Source: Micrococcaceae bacterium (GTDB lineage Bacteria > Actinomycetota > Actinomycetes > Actinomycetales > Micrococcaceae). Taken from it: a stretch of 36,813 nt of DNA. The position numbers and the translations under genes were made by a program. Below the pieces are notes generated by a model. It did no database searches. It was not told where the DNA came from and saw only the letters and a program-made list of their open reading frames with translations. The stretch is taken from the NCBI GenBank assembly GCA_030452125.1, contig JAKDMV010000019.1, forward strand, positions 1 through 36,813, written 5' to 3'. Shown one piece after another: positions 12,233 to 20,044 of the stretch (position 1 is the stretch's first letter; every line of letters begins with the position of its first letter).

Positions 12233-13522
12233 TCAGCGCAGCAGACTGATGAGGATTCCGCCGACGGCCACGATGCCGGCGATGACCACGAAGACGTTGG
12301 AGGCCCTCCCCCGGAACCGGGCCAGGGCCGGAACCCTATGAATTGCATACATCGGCATCAGGTAGAGCACCGCGGCGATCACGGGGCCGGCCAACGACTC
12401 GATCAATGCCAGAATGCTCGGATTGAGGATTCCCGCCACCCAGGTGGTCACGATGAGGAAGACACTCACCCCGATCTTCAGGGTCCGGTCACTGAGGCGT
12501 TTCTCGGCCGGGTCCACCATGGTCCTCACGATCGCGGTGGCCCCTTCCGCGGCGCCCAGCCAGTGCCCGAAGAAGGAGGAGGCGATGGCGGCAATGGCCA
12601 CTGCGGGGCCCAGCCAGGCAATGATGGGCATGTCCATGACATTGGCCAGGTGCGAGAGCACGGGCAGGTTCGCGTCCTTGGCGTCCTGCAGCCCCTCGGG
12701 GCCCAGCGCCAGGACGCAGGACCAGACGAAGCCCATCGTGAAGACGACCAGGAGGGTGGCGACCACGCGGAGGATCGATGAGGCCTTGTCCACCGACCCC
12801 GCCCCGTAGCGCTCCCGCAGCGAGACGGAGAACTGTGAGATCGCCGGGGAATGGTTGAACGAGAAGACCAGGACCGGGATCATCAGCCACAGCGACATGG
12901 CGAAGTCGCCGGCTGCGGGGAAGGCACCGAATCCTTCGAAGGACCAGGAGGGAATGAGCAGGAGGGTGACCACCAACAGCACGGCGATCAACGGATAGAC
13001 CAGCCACTGGGTGACGACCAGCATGACCTTCTTCCCGGCCACCATGACCGAGGACATCAACAGGATCAGCACCCCGGCCAGGACCCAGCGGGGCCACGGC
13101 TCCAGGCCGAGTTGATGGACCATCAGGCTTTCCACCGTATTGGTGATGCCCACCCCGTAGATCAGCACGATGGGATAGATCGCCAGGAAGTACAGGATCG
13201 TCACCACGCGCCCGGCGTTCTCTCCGAAGTAGTTCCGCACCACCCCGGTGATGTCCTGGCCGGGGTTCGGTGAGGCGCAGACGATGCGTGAGAGCGCCCG
13301 GTGGGAGAAGTAGGTCATCGGCCAGATCAACAACGTGGCGATGAGCAGCGGCCACAGCCCTCCCAGACCTGCGTTCATCGGCAGGAAGAGGATCCCGGCA
13401 CCCACTGCCGTGCCGAAGAGTCCGAGGGTCCAGCTGGTGTCGAACCGGTTCCACGCCGGGAGGGCCCCCTGTCTGGTGGAGGTCGATTCCCCGGATGGCA
13501 GGGGTGGTTGGCTCGATGGCAT
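12233..13522 (-). CDS. Amino-acid permease, HAAAP family (serine/threonine type)
   Basis: A 429-residue polytopic membrane protein of the hydroxy/aromatic amino-acid permease family, which takes up serine, threonine or similar amino acids with protons (SdaC/TdcC in E. coli). The family signature GTAVGAGILFLPMNAG spans 37-52 in the first membrane helix, and about eleven hydrophobic helices follow. I choose the ATG at 13522 because GGAGGAG lies six bases upstream; upstream in-frame starts lack such a site. The substrate is inferred from the family. The gene sits inside the ribosomal protein cluster, between rplKA and rplJL, following a GNAT gene on the same strand with a 196-base gap. Confidence 0.88.
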   Translation of the reverse strand: MPSSQPPLPSGESTSTRQGALPAWNRFDTSWTLGLFGTAVGAGILFLPMNAGLGGLWPLLIATLLIWPMTYFSHRALSRIVCASPNPGQDITGVVRNYFGENAGRVVTILYFLAIYPIVLIYGVGITNTVESLMVHQLGLEPWPRWVLAGVLILLMSSVMVAGKKVMLVVTQWLVYPLIAVLLVVTLLLIPSWSFEGFGAFPAAGDFAMSLWLMIPVLVFSFNHSPAISQFSVSLRERYGAGSVDKASSILRVVATLLVVFTMGFVWSCVLALGPEGLQDAKDANLPVLSHLANVMDMPIIAWLGPAVAIAAIASSFFGHWLGAAEGATAIVRTMVDPAEKRLSDRTLKIGVSVFLIVTTWVAGILNPSILALIESLAGPVIAAVLYLMPMYAIHRVPALARFRGRASNVFVVIAGIVAVGGILISLLR

Positions 13523-13718
13523 GGCAGGCTCCTCCATTGGGGCTCTTCGGCGTCTGGCTTGGAGCCCCGGGGACCAGCAGTCCCCGTGCCGCACGGTCAC
13601 CAGGGGTGTTGGTCAAGGAACTCCGCCCAGGGGCCAGGGGGTTTTCCCCATCCGGCGCCGTGGGACTACGGGACCCCGACGATGCTGCTGTGCTGATCCA
13701 CCGAGGACTCCGATTCCA

Positions 13719-14888
13719 TCATCCCCCAGGGCGGGTCCCGAGCGCCATTCGGTCGTTCGGCCATGCCGGGTCCCCGGTCCTGGCCCATTCGCCTTCCATC
13801 ATGGACGGCGAGAACCCCAGGGCCTCGTTGACCCGGAGCATGTAGGAATTCTCCGCGGCGTTCCAGGTGTAGATGCGGTCGACCCGCGGCAGGGCCTGCA
13901 GCAGCCGCCGGTGGTTGGATGCCTTGATCCGCAGGCCGAGCCGGTGGCCCCGATGCTCCGGAAGCACCAGCGTCCCCTCCTGGAAAGCGAGGTGGTCCTG
14001 GCCGTTGAACACCACCAGTTCGGTATAGGCGACCAGGTGTCCACTGGCGAGTTCACGGGCCACGGTGACCACCGAGGTGGTCCCCTGGTTCCGTCGCCGG
14101 GCCTCCATGGTGCGCAGTCGCGGGCCATCCCACCGTGAGGGTTCGAAGCTCAGCCCGCCGGCCGGAGGGTCGGTATCCATACGCTCGATGATCCGGCAGT
14201 AGTCGGCCACGTCGTCGTCCGGCACCGGCCCCGTCCACGATTCGAGGACATAGCCGGTCCCGGAGGCGGAGGCCCGCTCCTCCAGGGACGCCAGGGCCGC
14301 GTCATCATCGATTCCGATCCCGGCCCTGCTGCCACGGTCCACCAGTCCCAGGGTGAAGCCGTGTCGATGGGCGAAGGCGGGCCCGGGCGCGTCCAGGCTG
14401 ATCCATCCGGCCCCGGAGTCAGGTCGCAGCACCCCCTCCACGGGCCGATCCGCTGCTTCTTCACCACCATGGTCCAGCGAGACGCCGGTATAGAGGTTCA
14501 GTACGGTGCGCCCCCGTTCCAGACACCGGTCGGCCACCCGACGGAGCAGCCGGCTGCCCACCCCTTGGCGCCGCCACCGCGTGGCCACGACCAGGTCGAC
14601 GTCGGCCGACTGGCGGTTTTCGGCCGAGGGCAGGAAGACCACGGCCGCGCCGATGATCTCCGCTTCCGGGCCCTGCCCCCGGCGGGCCACCTGAATCAGG
14701 TGCCGGCCGTAGGCACTGGGTTGGATCCGGGCGATTTCCACGGAATCGCCGGTCACGAGGTCATCATGTCCGAGCTCTTCGATCCCGGCCTGCCGAAAGA
14801 GCCCCCGGATGGTGGAGAACGCCGCCCCGCCGGGGCCGTCCAGGGTGGTCGGGATGGCTAGTTCCTGCAGCGTGGTTGGTTCTGGCAT
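13719..14888 (-). CDS. Tandem GNAT-domain N-acetyltransferase
   Basis: A 389-residue protein with two GNAT (acetyl-CoA-dependent acyltransferase) domains. The first shows the acetyl-CoA loop RRQGVGSRLL followed by a long N-domain linker. The second shows PEHRGHRLGLRIKASN, with the conserved RGxxLG loop, then a typical YxWNAxxNxxMLxVNxxLGF ending. Only a few actinobacterial GNATs of this layout have known substrates; I cannot name one here. The ATG at 14888 has GGAAGG five bases upstream, so the upstream in-frame start at 14954 is unlikely. It lies just after the rplA terminator and has its own candidate promoter. Confidence 0.82.
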   Translation of the reverse strand: MPEPTTLQELAIPTTLDGPGGAAFSTIRGLFRQAGIEELGHDDLVTGDSVEIARIQPSAYGRHLIQVARRGQGPEAEIIGAAVVFLPSAENRQSADVDLVVATRWRRQGVGSRLLRRVADRCLERGRTVLNLYTGVSLDHGGEEAADRPVEGVLRPDSGAGWISLDAPGPAFAHRHGFTLGLVDRGSRAGIGIDDDAALASLEERASASGTGYVLESWTGPVPDDDVADYCRIIERMDTDPPAGGLSFEPSRWDGPRLRTMEARRRNQGTTSVVTVARELASGHLVAYTELVVFNGQDHLAFQEGTLVLPEHRGHRLGLRIKASNHRRLLQALPRVDRIYTWNAAENSYMLRVNEALGFSPSMMEGEWARTGDPAWPNDRMALGTRPGG

Positions 14889-14959
14889 GGCGGCCTTCCG
14901 CTGGCGCTCCGTGTGGCAGACACCTGCGTCGAACCACTGATTGGTACTTGTCAATCAAT

Positions 14960-14988
14960 AGTCTAGCCATCCATGGTCCCCCGGGTAA
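14960..14988 (-). promoter_or_regulatory. Candidate promoter of the tandem GNAT gene
   Basis: TTACCC (14983-14988) and TAGACT (14960-14965) on the minus strand are spaced by 17 bases. The -10 is good and the -35 weak. The leader would be about 65 bases. A TTGACA hexamer lies further downstream but has no partner -10. Confidence 0.35.
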
Positions 14989-14990
14989 AG

Positions 14991-15030
14991 ACAAGGAACC
15001 CCCGCACCCTTCGGTGCGGGGGTTCCTTGT
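14991..15030 (-). terminator. Terminator after rplA
   Basis: A perfect 18-bp inverted repeat (14991-15008 with 15013-15030) with a CTTC loop, starting 27 bases beyond the rplA stop. It is the longest perfect hairpin in the window. The sequence following it on the minus strand is CTTTACC rather than a clean U-tract. It closes the rplK-rplA transcript. Confidence 0.85.
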
Positions 15031-15057
15031 TTCCCCTGCAGGGGAGGCCTCTGCCGT

Positions 15058-15765
15058 TTAGGCGTCGGCGATGACCTTGGTCACGTTCGGGTCCACCGGG
15101 ATGCCGGGGCCGAAGGTGGTGGCCACGGTCGCCTTCGAGATGTACCGGCCCTTGGAAGCCGAGGGCTTCAGGCGCAGGACCTCATCGAGGGCTGCTGCGT
15201 AGTTCTCCGCCAGCTTCTCGGCGTCGAAGGACACCTTGCCGATGATGAAGTGCAGGTTGGAGTGCTTGTCGACGCGGAAGTCGATCTTGCCGCCCTTGAT
15301 GTCGGTGACGGCCTTGGCGACATCCATGGTCACGGTGCCGGTCTTCGGGTTCGGCATCAGGTTACGCGGGCCCAGGACCTTGCCCAGACGTCCGACCTTG
15401 CCCATCAGGTCAGGGGTTGCCACGGCGGCATCGAAGTCGGTCCAACCGCCCTGGATCTTTTCGATCAGGTCGTCGGAGCCCACGAAGTCGGCGCCGGCGG
15501 CAATGGCTGCTTCAGCCTTGTCGCCGTTGGCGAAGACCAGCACGCGGGCGGTCTTGCCGGTGCCGTGCGGCAGGTTGACGGTGCCGCGGACCATCTGGTC
15601 GGCCTTGCGGGGATCGACGCCCAGGCGGAAGGCGACCTCCACGGTCGAGTCCGTCTTGGGTGAGCCGGTCTCCTTGGCCAGGGCGATGGCCTCGATCGGG
15701 GAGTACAGGTTGTCGCCATCGATCTTGGCGGCGGCCGCCTGGAATGCTTTGCTGCGCTTTGCCAT
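15058..15765 (-). CDS. rplA: 50S ribosomal protein L1
   Basis: The L1 stalk protein that binds 23S rRNA and helps release deacylated tRNA, 235 residues, the normal length. The conserved segments [41 protein letters not shown] and the [16 protein letters not shown] block are all present. The ATG at 15765 follows AAGGAGA by eight bases. It follows rplK by 153 bases, a gap with hairpins, and ends at a perfect terminator hairpin. Confidence 0.99.
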   Translation of the reverse strand: MAKRSKAFQAAAAKIDGDNLYSPIEAIALAKETGSPKTDSTVEVAFRLGVDPRKADQMVRGTVNLPHGTGKTARVLVFANGDKAEAAIAAGADFVGSDDLIEKIQGGWTDFDAAVATPDLMGKVGRLGKVLGPRNLMPNPKTGTVTMDVAKAVTDIKGGKIDFRVDKHSNLHFIIGKVSFDAEKLAENYAAALDEVLRLKPSASKGRYISKATVATTFGPGIPVDPNVTKVIADA

Positions 15766-15829
15766 CTGCTTGTTCTCCTTATGCAGTCGTGGTCATTCGT
15801 GGATCGCGCTGGACCCTGCCACTACGACG

Positions 15830-15846
15830 CCGGTGGCTGCCACCGG
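15830..15846 (-). promoter_or_regulatory. Hairpin in the rplK-rplA gap
   Basis: A 7-bp GC-rich stem (15830-15836 with 15840-15846) lies inside an outer inverted repeat (about 15824-15829 with 15858-15865). L1 represses its own operon by binding mRNA near rplK or rplA in many bacteria, so this 153-base spacer could hold such a site; I cannot show a match to the L1-binding fold. Confidence 0.3.
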
Positions 15847-15918
15847 AGGGGGCTTCCGACGTCGTTCTTTGATGTTTGGTGGGTGTTGCCGCCGGGAGGC
15901 GGAAACGGTCGGGCGGTC

Positions 15919-16353
15919 TTAGCCCTCGACGGTGATGCCCATGGAGCGGGCGGTTCCGGCGACGATCTTGGCGGCGGCCTGAATGTTGTTGGCGTTCAGG
16001 TCCTCCATCTTGGTGTTGGCGATCTCGTCGACCTGTGCGGCGGAGAGCTTGCCCACCTTGTCGATGTGCGGGGTGGACGAGCCCTTGGCGACGCCCGCAG
16101 CCTTCTTGATGAGCTCGGCAGCCGGCGGCGTCTTGGTGATGAAGGTGAAGGAACGGTCTTCATAGACCGTGATCTCCACCGGGATGACGTTGCCGCGCTG
16201 GGATTCCGTGGCGGCGTTGTACGCCTTGCAGAACTCCATGATGTTCACGCCGTGCTGACCAAGTGCCGGACCGATCGGCGGGGCCGGGTTGGCGGCACCT
16301 GCCTGGATCTGCAGCTTGATGAGGCCGGAAACCTTTTTCTTCTTCGGGGCCAT
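15919..16353 (-). CDS. rplK: 50S ribosomal protein L11
   Basis: L11 binds the GTPase-associated region of 23S rRNA and is the target site of thiopeptide antibiotics. The protein has 144 residues. The N-terminal proline-rich segment ([31 protein letters not shown]) carries the residues that contact thiostrepton in relatives, and the C-terminal RNA-binding domain ([27 protein letters not shown]) is complete. The ATG has an AAGGT site nearby. It lies 136 bases downstream of nusG. Confidence 0.99.
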   Translation of the reverse strand: MAPKKKKVSGLIKLQIQAGAANPAPPIGPALGQHGVNIMEFCKAYNAATESQRGNVIPVEITVYEDRSFTFITKTPPAAELIKKAAGVAKGSSTPHIDKVGKLSAAQVDEIANTKMEDLNANNIQAAAKIVAGTARSMGITVEG

Positions 16354-16412
16354 ATCGGGACCTTCTTCTCATTGCGTTTCCCGCGGAACACAGGAGCGTG
16401 TCCCGGGGTGGT

Positions 16413-16433
16413 GGCCGCCGTGGCGCGGCGGCC
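16413..16433 (-). promoter_or_regulatory. Hairpin in the nusG-rplK gap
   Basis: A perfect 8-bp GC-only stem (16413-16420 with 16426-16433) with a five-base loop lies 57 bases after the nusG stop. A second short inverted repeat lies near 16440-16452. There is no U-tract. It may be a terminator for secE-nusG or part of the rplK leader. Confidence 0.4.
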
Positions 16434-16489
16434 TGGTCGTTTCCAGCGGCGGAAAGCGGCCGCACTGGGAACGAAGTCTTCGGTGATCC

Positions 16490-17332
16490 CTACTGGATCT
16501 TGGTGACCTGGCTGAACGACAGCGTCACCGGGGTCTCGCGTTCGAAGATCGACACGAGGACCACGAGTTGCTGGGACTCGAGCTTGATCTCGCTGATCGT
16601 CGCCGGCAGGGTCTCGAACGGCCCGTCGTTGACGGTCACCGACTCCCCGACGGTGAAATCGACGTTGACCTCGGTGAACGGGGCGCGTCCCGGCTTCGAG
16701 GAGCCGCCTTCCTGGGCAGGTTCCTCGCTCACGATGGTGTGCTCGAGCATCGAGAACACCTCGTCCAGGCTCAACGGCGTCGGATCATGGGCGTTGCCCA
16801 CGAAACCGGTGACGCCGGGGGTGTGGCGCACGGTGCCCCACGATTCGTCGGTCAGTTCCATGCGCACCAGCACGTAGCCGGGGATGCGCACGCGGCGGAC
16901 GATCTTGCGGGTCGTGTTCTTGATCTCCACGACTTCTTCCATGGGGACCTGGATCTCGTAGATGAAATCCTCCATGCCCAGGGTCTGGGCGCGGGTCTCC
17001 AGGTTCACCTTCACGCGGTTCTCGTAGCCGGCGTAGGAATGGATGACATACCAGTCACCGGGCTGGCGGCGCAGCTTGGTCCGGTACTCCTCCTTGGCGG
17101 CCGCGACGGCCTCCTCGGGGGTCAACTCGGGAGCCTCGGCTTCCGCCTCGTCCTCGTCCGGGGTGGTGGCTTCGTCGGCGGTGGAGGCGTCGTCCGCGGT
17201 TTCCTCGGACGCCTCGGCGGCCGGGGTCTGTTCCGAAACGACGGAATCGACCGGCGCCTCTACGGCGTCGGCCTCGGTTGCCTGCTCAACGGCGTCGTCG
17301 TTGGCCTGCGGTTCGAGTTCCTGCTCGGACAC
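16490..17332 (-). CDS. nusG: Transcription termination/antitermination factor NusG
   Basis: NusG binds the RNA polymerase clamp and couples transcription to Rho and ribosomes. The protein has 280 residues. The first 90 or so are an acidic Ala/Glu/Asp-rich extension typical of Actinobacteria. The NGN domain begins near 92 ([21 protein letters not shown]) and includes [17 protein letters not shown] and the TPGVTGFVG motif. The KOW domain near 225-280 holds [22 protein letters not shown]. The start is a GTG with CAGGAA six bases upstream. It follows secE by 98 bases. Confidence 0.98.
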   Translation of the reverse strand: MSEQELEPQANDDAVEQATEADAVEAPVDSVVSEQTPAAEASEETADDASTADEATTPDEDEAEAEAPELTPEEAVAAAKEEYRTKLRRQPGDWYVIHSYAGYENRVKVNLETRAQTLGMEDFIYEIQVPMEEVVEIKNTTRKIVRRVRIPGYVLVRMELTDESWGTVRHTPGVTGFVGNAHDPTPLSLDEVFSMLEHTIVSEEPAQEGGSSKPGRAPFTEVNVDFTVGESVTVNDGPFETLPATISEIKLESQQLVVLVSIFERETPVTLSFSQVTKIQ

Positions 17333-17430
17333 TGCGGTTCCTGCTTTCTTTGACTGGTAAACCAGAACATTTCATCGTGGCTGGGCCGAGGGATGCCGAC
17401 GTCGCCCTTATTCAAGGATGTCGGCAGCCG

Positions 17431-17697
17431 CTACTGCTCCGGTGGGTTGGTGAAGACCAGGATCGCGCCGTTTCCGAACAACAGGTCCAGCCCGCTGACG
17501 ATCAGCATCACCAGGATCACGAAGCCCAGAACGGTCAGCGTGTAGTTCACCAACTCGCTACGGGTCGGGGTGACGACCTTCTTCAGCTCGGAAATGACCT
17601 GGCGGAAGAACAAGGCGATACGCGCAAAGAAACCGCCCTTGGCGGGCTTGCCGCCTCGGGGGGAGCCCGTGGAGCGTCCCGTTGTTGCTTCGGTCAC
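17431..17697 (-). CDS. secE: Preprotein translocase subunit SecE
   Basis: An 88-residue single-span subunit that clamps SecY in the protein-export channel. The family core is visible: FFRQVISELKKVVTPTRSEL, the amphipathic helix and hinge, followed by one membrane helix at about 48-72. The N-terminal tail is Gly/Ser/Thr-rich. The start is a GTG with a GAGG site nearby. It precedes nusG as in most bacteria and follows tRNA-Trp. Confidence 0.96.
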   Translation of the reverse strand: MTEATTGRSTGSPRGGKPAKGGFFARIALFFRQVISELKKVVTPTRSELVNYTLTVLGFVILVMLIVSGLDLLFGNGAILVFTNPPEQ

Positions 17698-17734
17698 TGT
17701 GCCTCGATTCGAGTTCTTCGCATCTTGAAACGAT

Positions 17735-17772
17735 CACGGTGCACCGCGGCCTGTCGGCCGCAACACACCGTG
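17735..17772 (-). promoter_or_regulatory. Structured leader upstream of secE
   Basis: A nested inverted repeat: outer arms CACGGTG (17735-17741) and CACCGTG (17766-17772), inner 6-bp stem (17746-17751 with 17756-17761) with a TGTC loop. It lies between the tRNA gene and secE. Function is unknown; it could be a processing or attenuation structure. Confidence 0.3.
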
Positions 17773-17791
17773 ACGTGGATTTCGCCGAGCC

Positions 17792-17810
17792 CCCACATGA
17801 ACCATGTGGG
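17792..17810 (-). terminator. Short hairpin after tRNA-Trp
   Basis: A perfect 8-bp stem (17792-17799 with 17803-17810) starting 12 bases past the tRNA 3' end. It may end the tRNA transcript or mark an RNA-processing site between the tRNA and secE. Confidence 0.4.
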
Positions 17811-17821
17811 TTGCCACTGCG

Positions 17822-17894
17822 CAGGGCAGACAGGACTCGAACCTGCAACCTGCGGTTTTGGAGACCGCTGCGCTACCAATTGCGCCACTACCCT
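17822..17894 (-). tRNA. tRNA-Trp (anticodon CCA)
   Basis: A 73-base tRNA on the minus strand. The acceptor stem pairs AGGGTAG with CTGCCCT, with one G-T wobble. The D arm contains GCGCAATTGGTAGCGC, the anticodon loop reads CTCCAAA with anticodon CCA, and the T arm contains GGTTCGAGTCC. The discriminator base is G and no CCA tail is encoded. It precedes secE, the usual place for tRNA-Trp in this lineage. Confidence 0.96.
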
Positions 17895-17970
17895 TCGGAT
17901 TGGTCGTCCGTCCCGCCGTGGTGGCCCTTCAAGCACACCGCGTCGAGGCGTATTCCAACACCGAGGGAAC

Positions 17971-17976
17971 AGTCTA
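17971..17976 (-). promoter_or_regulatory. Candidate promoter (-10) of the tRNA-Trp/secE transcript
   Basis: TAGACT on the minus strand, 77 bases before the tRNA 5' end, is identical to the -10 proposed for the tandem GNAT gene and thyA. A weak TTCGAC lies 18 bases upstream. Confidence 0.35.
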
Positions 17977-18133
17977 CGCATTCACCACCCACAAGTCGAA
18001 CCGGATTTGTGCCGCGGACCCGCCGGATTGGCCTGCTTCCGTAGGCCTGCCGACGCATTCTGTGCTGCCCGGCGGAGCGCGGCTAAGCTGGAATCAGCTA
18101 GGCCCCACGCCCCCGACCCCAGGAAGCGAACCC

Positions 18134-19333
18134 ATGTCACGCATTTCCCGACGCATCGGATCGATTGCCGAATCAGCCACGCTCGCCGTGGACGCCAAGG
18201 CCAAGGCGCTCAAGGCCGCCGGACGTCCCGTGATCGGATTCGGTGCCGGCGAACCCGACTTCCCGACCCCCGACTATGTCGTGGAGGCCGCGGTCACCGC
18301 CGCACGCAACCCACGATTCCACCGCTACTCCCCCGCTTCGGGACTGCCCGAGTTGAAGTCCGCCATCGCCGCGAAGACCCTGCGGGATTCCGGCTACGCC
18401 GTGGAGGACTCCCAGGTGCTGGTCACCAATGGCGGCAAGCAGGCGGTCTACAACACCTTCGCGACCCTGCTGGATCCGGGGGACGAGGTCATCGTCCCCA
18501 CCCCCTATTGGACGACCTACCCCGAAGCGATCCGCCTGGCCGGCGGCGTTCCGGTGGAGGTCTTCGCCGGCCCCGAGCAGGGCTACCTGGTCACGACAGA
18601 GCAGCTCGAGGCCGCCGTGACCGAACGCACCAAGATCCTGGTGTTCGTCTCCCCCTCCAACCCGACCGGTGCCGTCTACCCGCCGGAAATGGTCGCCGAG
18701 ATCGGCCGGTGGGCCGCCGAGAAGGGCCTGTGGGTCGTCACCGACGAGATCTACGAACATCTGACCTACGACGATGCGAAGTTCACCTCGATCGCCACGG
18801 CGGCCCCGGAACTAGGCGACCGGGTCGTCATCCTCAACGGCGTGGCCAAGACCTACGCGATGACCGGCTGGCGGGTCGGCTGGATGATCGGCCCGACGGA
18901 CGTCATCAAGGCGGCCACCAACCTGCAGTCCCATGCGACGTCGAATGTCGCCAACGTCCCGCAGATGGCCGCCCTGGCTGCCGTATCCGGCCCGTTGGAC
19001 GCCGTCGACGAGATGCGCACCGCCTTCGACCGTCGACGCAAGGCCATCGTCGCGGGGCTCAATGCCATCGACGGGGTGGAATGCCCCACCCCGAAGGGCG
19101 CCTTCTACGTCTACGCCGACGTCCGTGCCCTCCTGGGCCGGGAGATCGACGGGGTCCGCCCGCAGACGTCGGCCGAACTCGCGGCACTGATCCTGGAAAA
19201 GGCAGAAGTGGCGGTGGTCCCCGGTGAGGCCTTCGGACCTTCGGGCTTCCTGCGTCTGTCCTACGCGCTCGGTGATGAGGACCTCGCCGAAGGCATCGGC
19301 CGGATCGCCGAGCTGCTGGGCCGGGCTTCCTAG
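18134..19333 (+). CDS. Pyridoxal-phosphate aspartate aminotransferase
   Basis: A class I aminotransferase of 399 residues that transfers the amino group between aspartate and 2-oxoglutarate. The cofactor-binding lysine is K239 ([15 protein letters not shown]). N176 lies in the PSNPTGAVY motif that contacts the cofactor, and R374 (GFLRLSYAL) binds the substrate carboxylate. The N-terminal block [13 protein letters not shown] places it in the bacterial I-gamma-like group. The ATG at 18134 has AGGAAG seven bases upstream; the longer in-frame reading back to 17804 crosses the tRNA gene and is not real. It is a single gene, divergent from the tRNA-secE cluster. Specificity for aspartate over other amino acids is inferred. 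Confidence 0.92.
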   Translation: MSRISRRIGSIAESATLAVDAKAKALKAAGRPVIGFGAGEPDFPTPDYVVEAAVTAARNPRFHRYSPASGLPELKSAIAAKTLRDSGYAVEDSQVLVTNGGKQAVYNTFATLLDPGDEVIVPTPYWTTYPEAIRLAGGVPVEVFAGPEQGYLVTTEQLEAAVTERTKILVFVSPSNPTGAVYPPEMVAEIGRWAAEKGLWVVTDEIYEHLTYDDAKFTSIATAAPELGDRVVILNGVAKTYAMTGWRVGWMIGPTDVIKAATNLQSHATSNVANVPQMAALAAVSGPLDAVDEMRTAFDRRRKAIVAGLNAIDGVECPTPKGAFYVYADVRALLGREIDGVRPQTSAELAALILEKAEVAVVPGEAFGPSGFLRLSYALGDEDLAEGIGRIAELLGRAS

Positions 19334-19369
19334 AAGCCGTGACCACCCGGTGGGGCGCCGGGCCGTGGG

Positions 19370-20044
19370 TCAGAGGATCCGGCGGTCCACGGCCCATCGG
19401 GTGAGTTCATGCCGGTTGGACAGCTGCAGCTTGCGCAGGACCTTGGAGACATGGGTTTCAACGGTCTTCACCGAGATGAACAGCTCCTTGGCCACTTCCT
19501 TATAGGTGTAGCCGCGGGCGATGAGGCGCATGACCTCCAATTCCCGGGCGGACAGCAGGTCCAGCTCGTCCTCGGCGCTGACCCCGGCCTGGGTCCCGAA
19601 GGCGTCCAGGACGAAACCCGCCAGCCGCGGGGAGAACACCGCGTCCCCTGCCGACACCCGGATCACGGCATCGGAGATCTCGGCCCCCGAAATGGATTTG
19701 GTCACGTAGCCGCGCGCCCCGGCCCGGATGACGGTCACCACGTCCTCGGCCGCATCCGAGACGCTCAGCGCCAGGAAGCGCACGTCGGCCAATAATGCGG
19801 TGCATCCGGCCAACACCTCGGCACCGCCGCCGCCACGGCCTCCGGGCAGGTGCACATCAAGCAGGACGACGTCGGGGCGTTGTGCGGTGACGATCCTGAT
19901 GGCTTCTTCCACGGTGGCGGCCTCCCCGACCACCTGGAGCCGATCGTCCAGATCGGATTTCAGTCCGGAACGGAAGATTGCGTGGTCATCGACCACCACG
20001 ACCCTGGTCCGCCGCGCTGCCGCGGCCGGTTCGAGCGTATTCAC
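19370..20044 (-). CDS. LuxR/NarL-family response regulator
   Basis: A 224-residue two-component response regulator. The receiver domain (about 13-135) has the acidic pair D19-D20, the phosphoacceptor D63 (VVLLDVHLP) and the switch lysine in GYVTKSISG. The C-terminal LuxR helix-turn-helix (about 160-222) reads LSARELEVMRLIARGYTYKEVAKELFISVKTVETHV. It starts with GTG, overlapping the stop of the PspC-domain kinase gene (GTGA), so the two are translationally coupled and the kinase is its partner. By analogy with LiaR/VraR-type systems it probably answers envelope stress and may control the divergent PspC genes; this is inference. Confidence 0.92.
   Translation of the reverse strand: MNTLEPAAAARRTRVVVVDDHAIFRSGLKSDLDDRLQVVGEAATVEEAIRIVTAQRPDVVLLDVHLPGGRGGGGAEVLAGCTALLADVRFLALSVSDAAEDVVTVIRAGARGYVTKSISGAEISDAVIRVSAGDAVFSPRLAGFVLDAFGTQAGVSAEDELDLLSARELEVMRLIARGYTYKEVAKELFISVKTVETHVSKVLRKLQLSNRHELTRWAVDRRIL

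Noticed and set aside
14945-14960. TTGACA-like hexamer upstream of the tandem GNAT gene as its -35 box
   Set aside because: No TAnnnT box follows at 16-19 bases; the TAGACT box just upstream is a better -10.
17804-18133. N-terminal extension of the aminotransferase reading frame
   Set aside because: It runs through the tRNA-Trp gene; the ATG at 18134 has a good ribosome-binding site and fits the family start.
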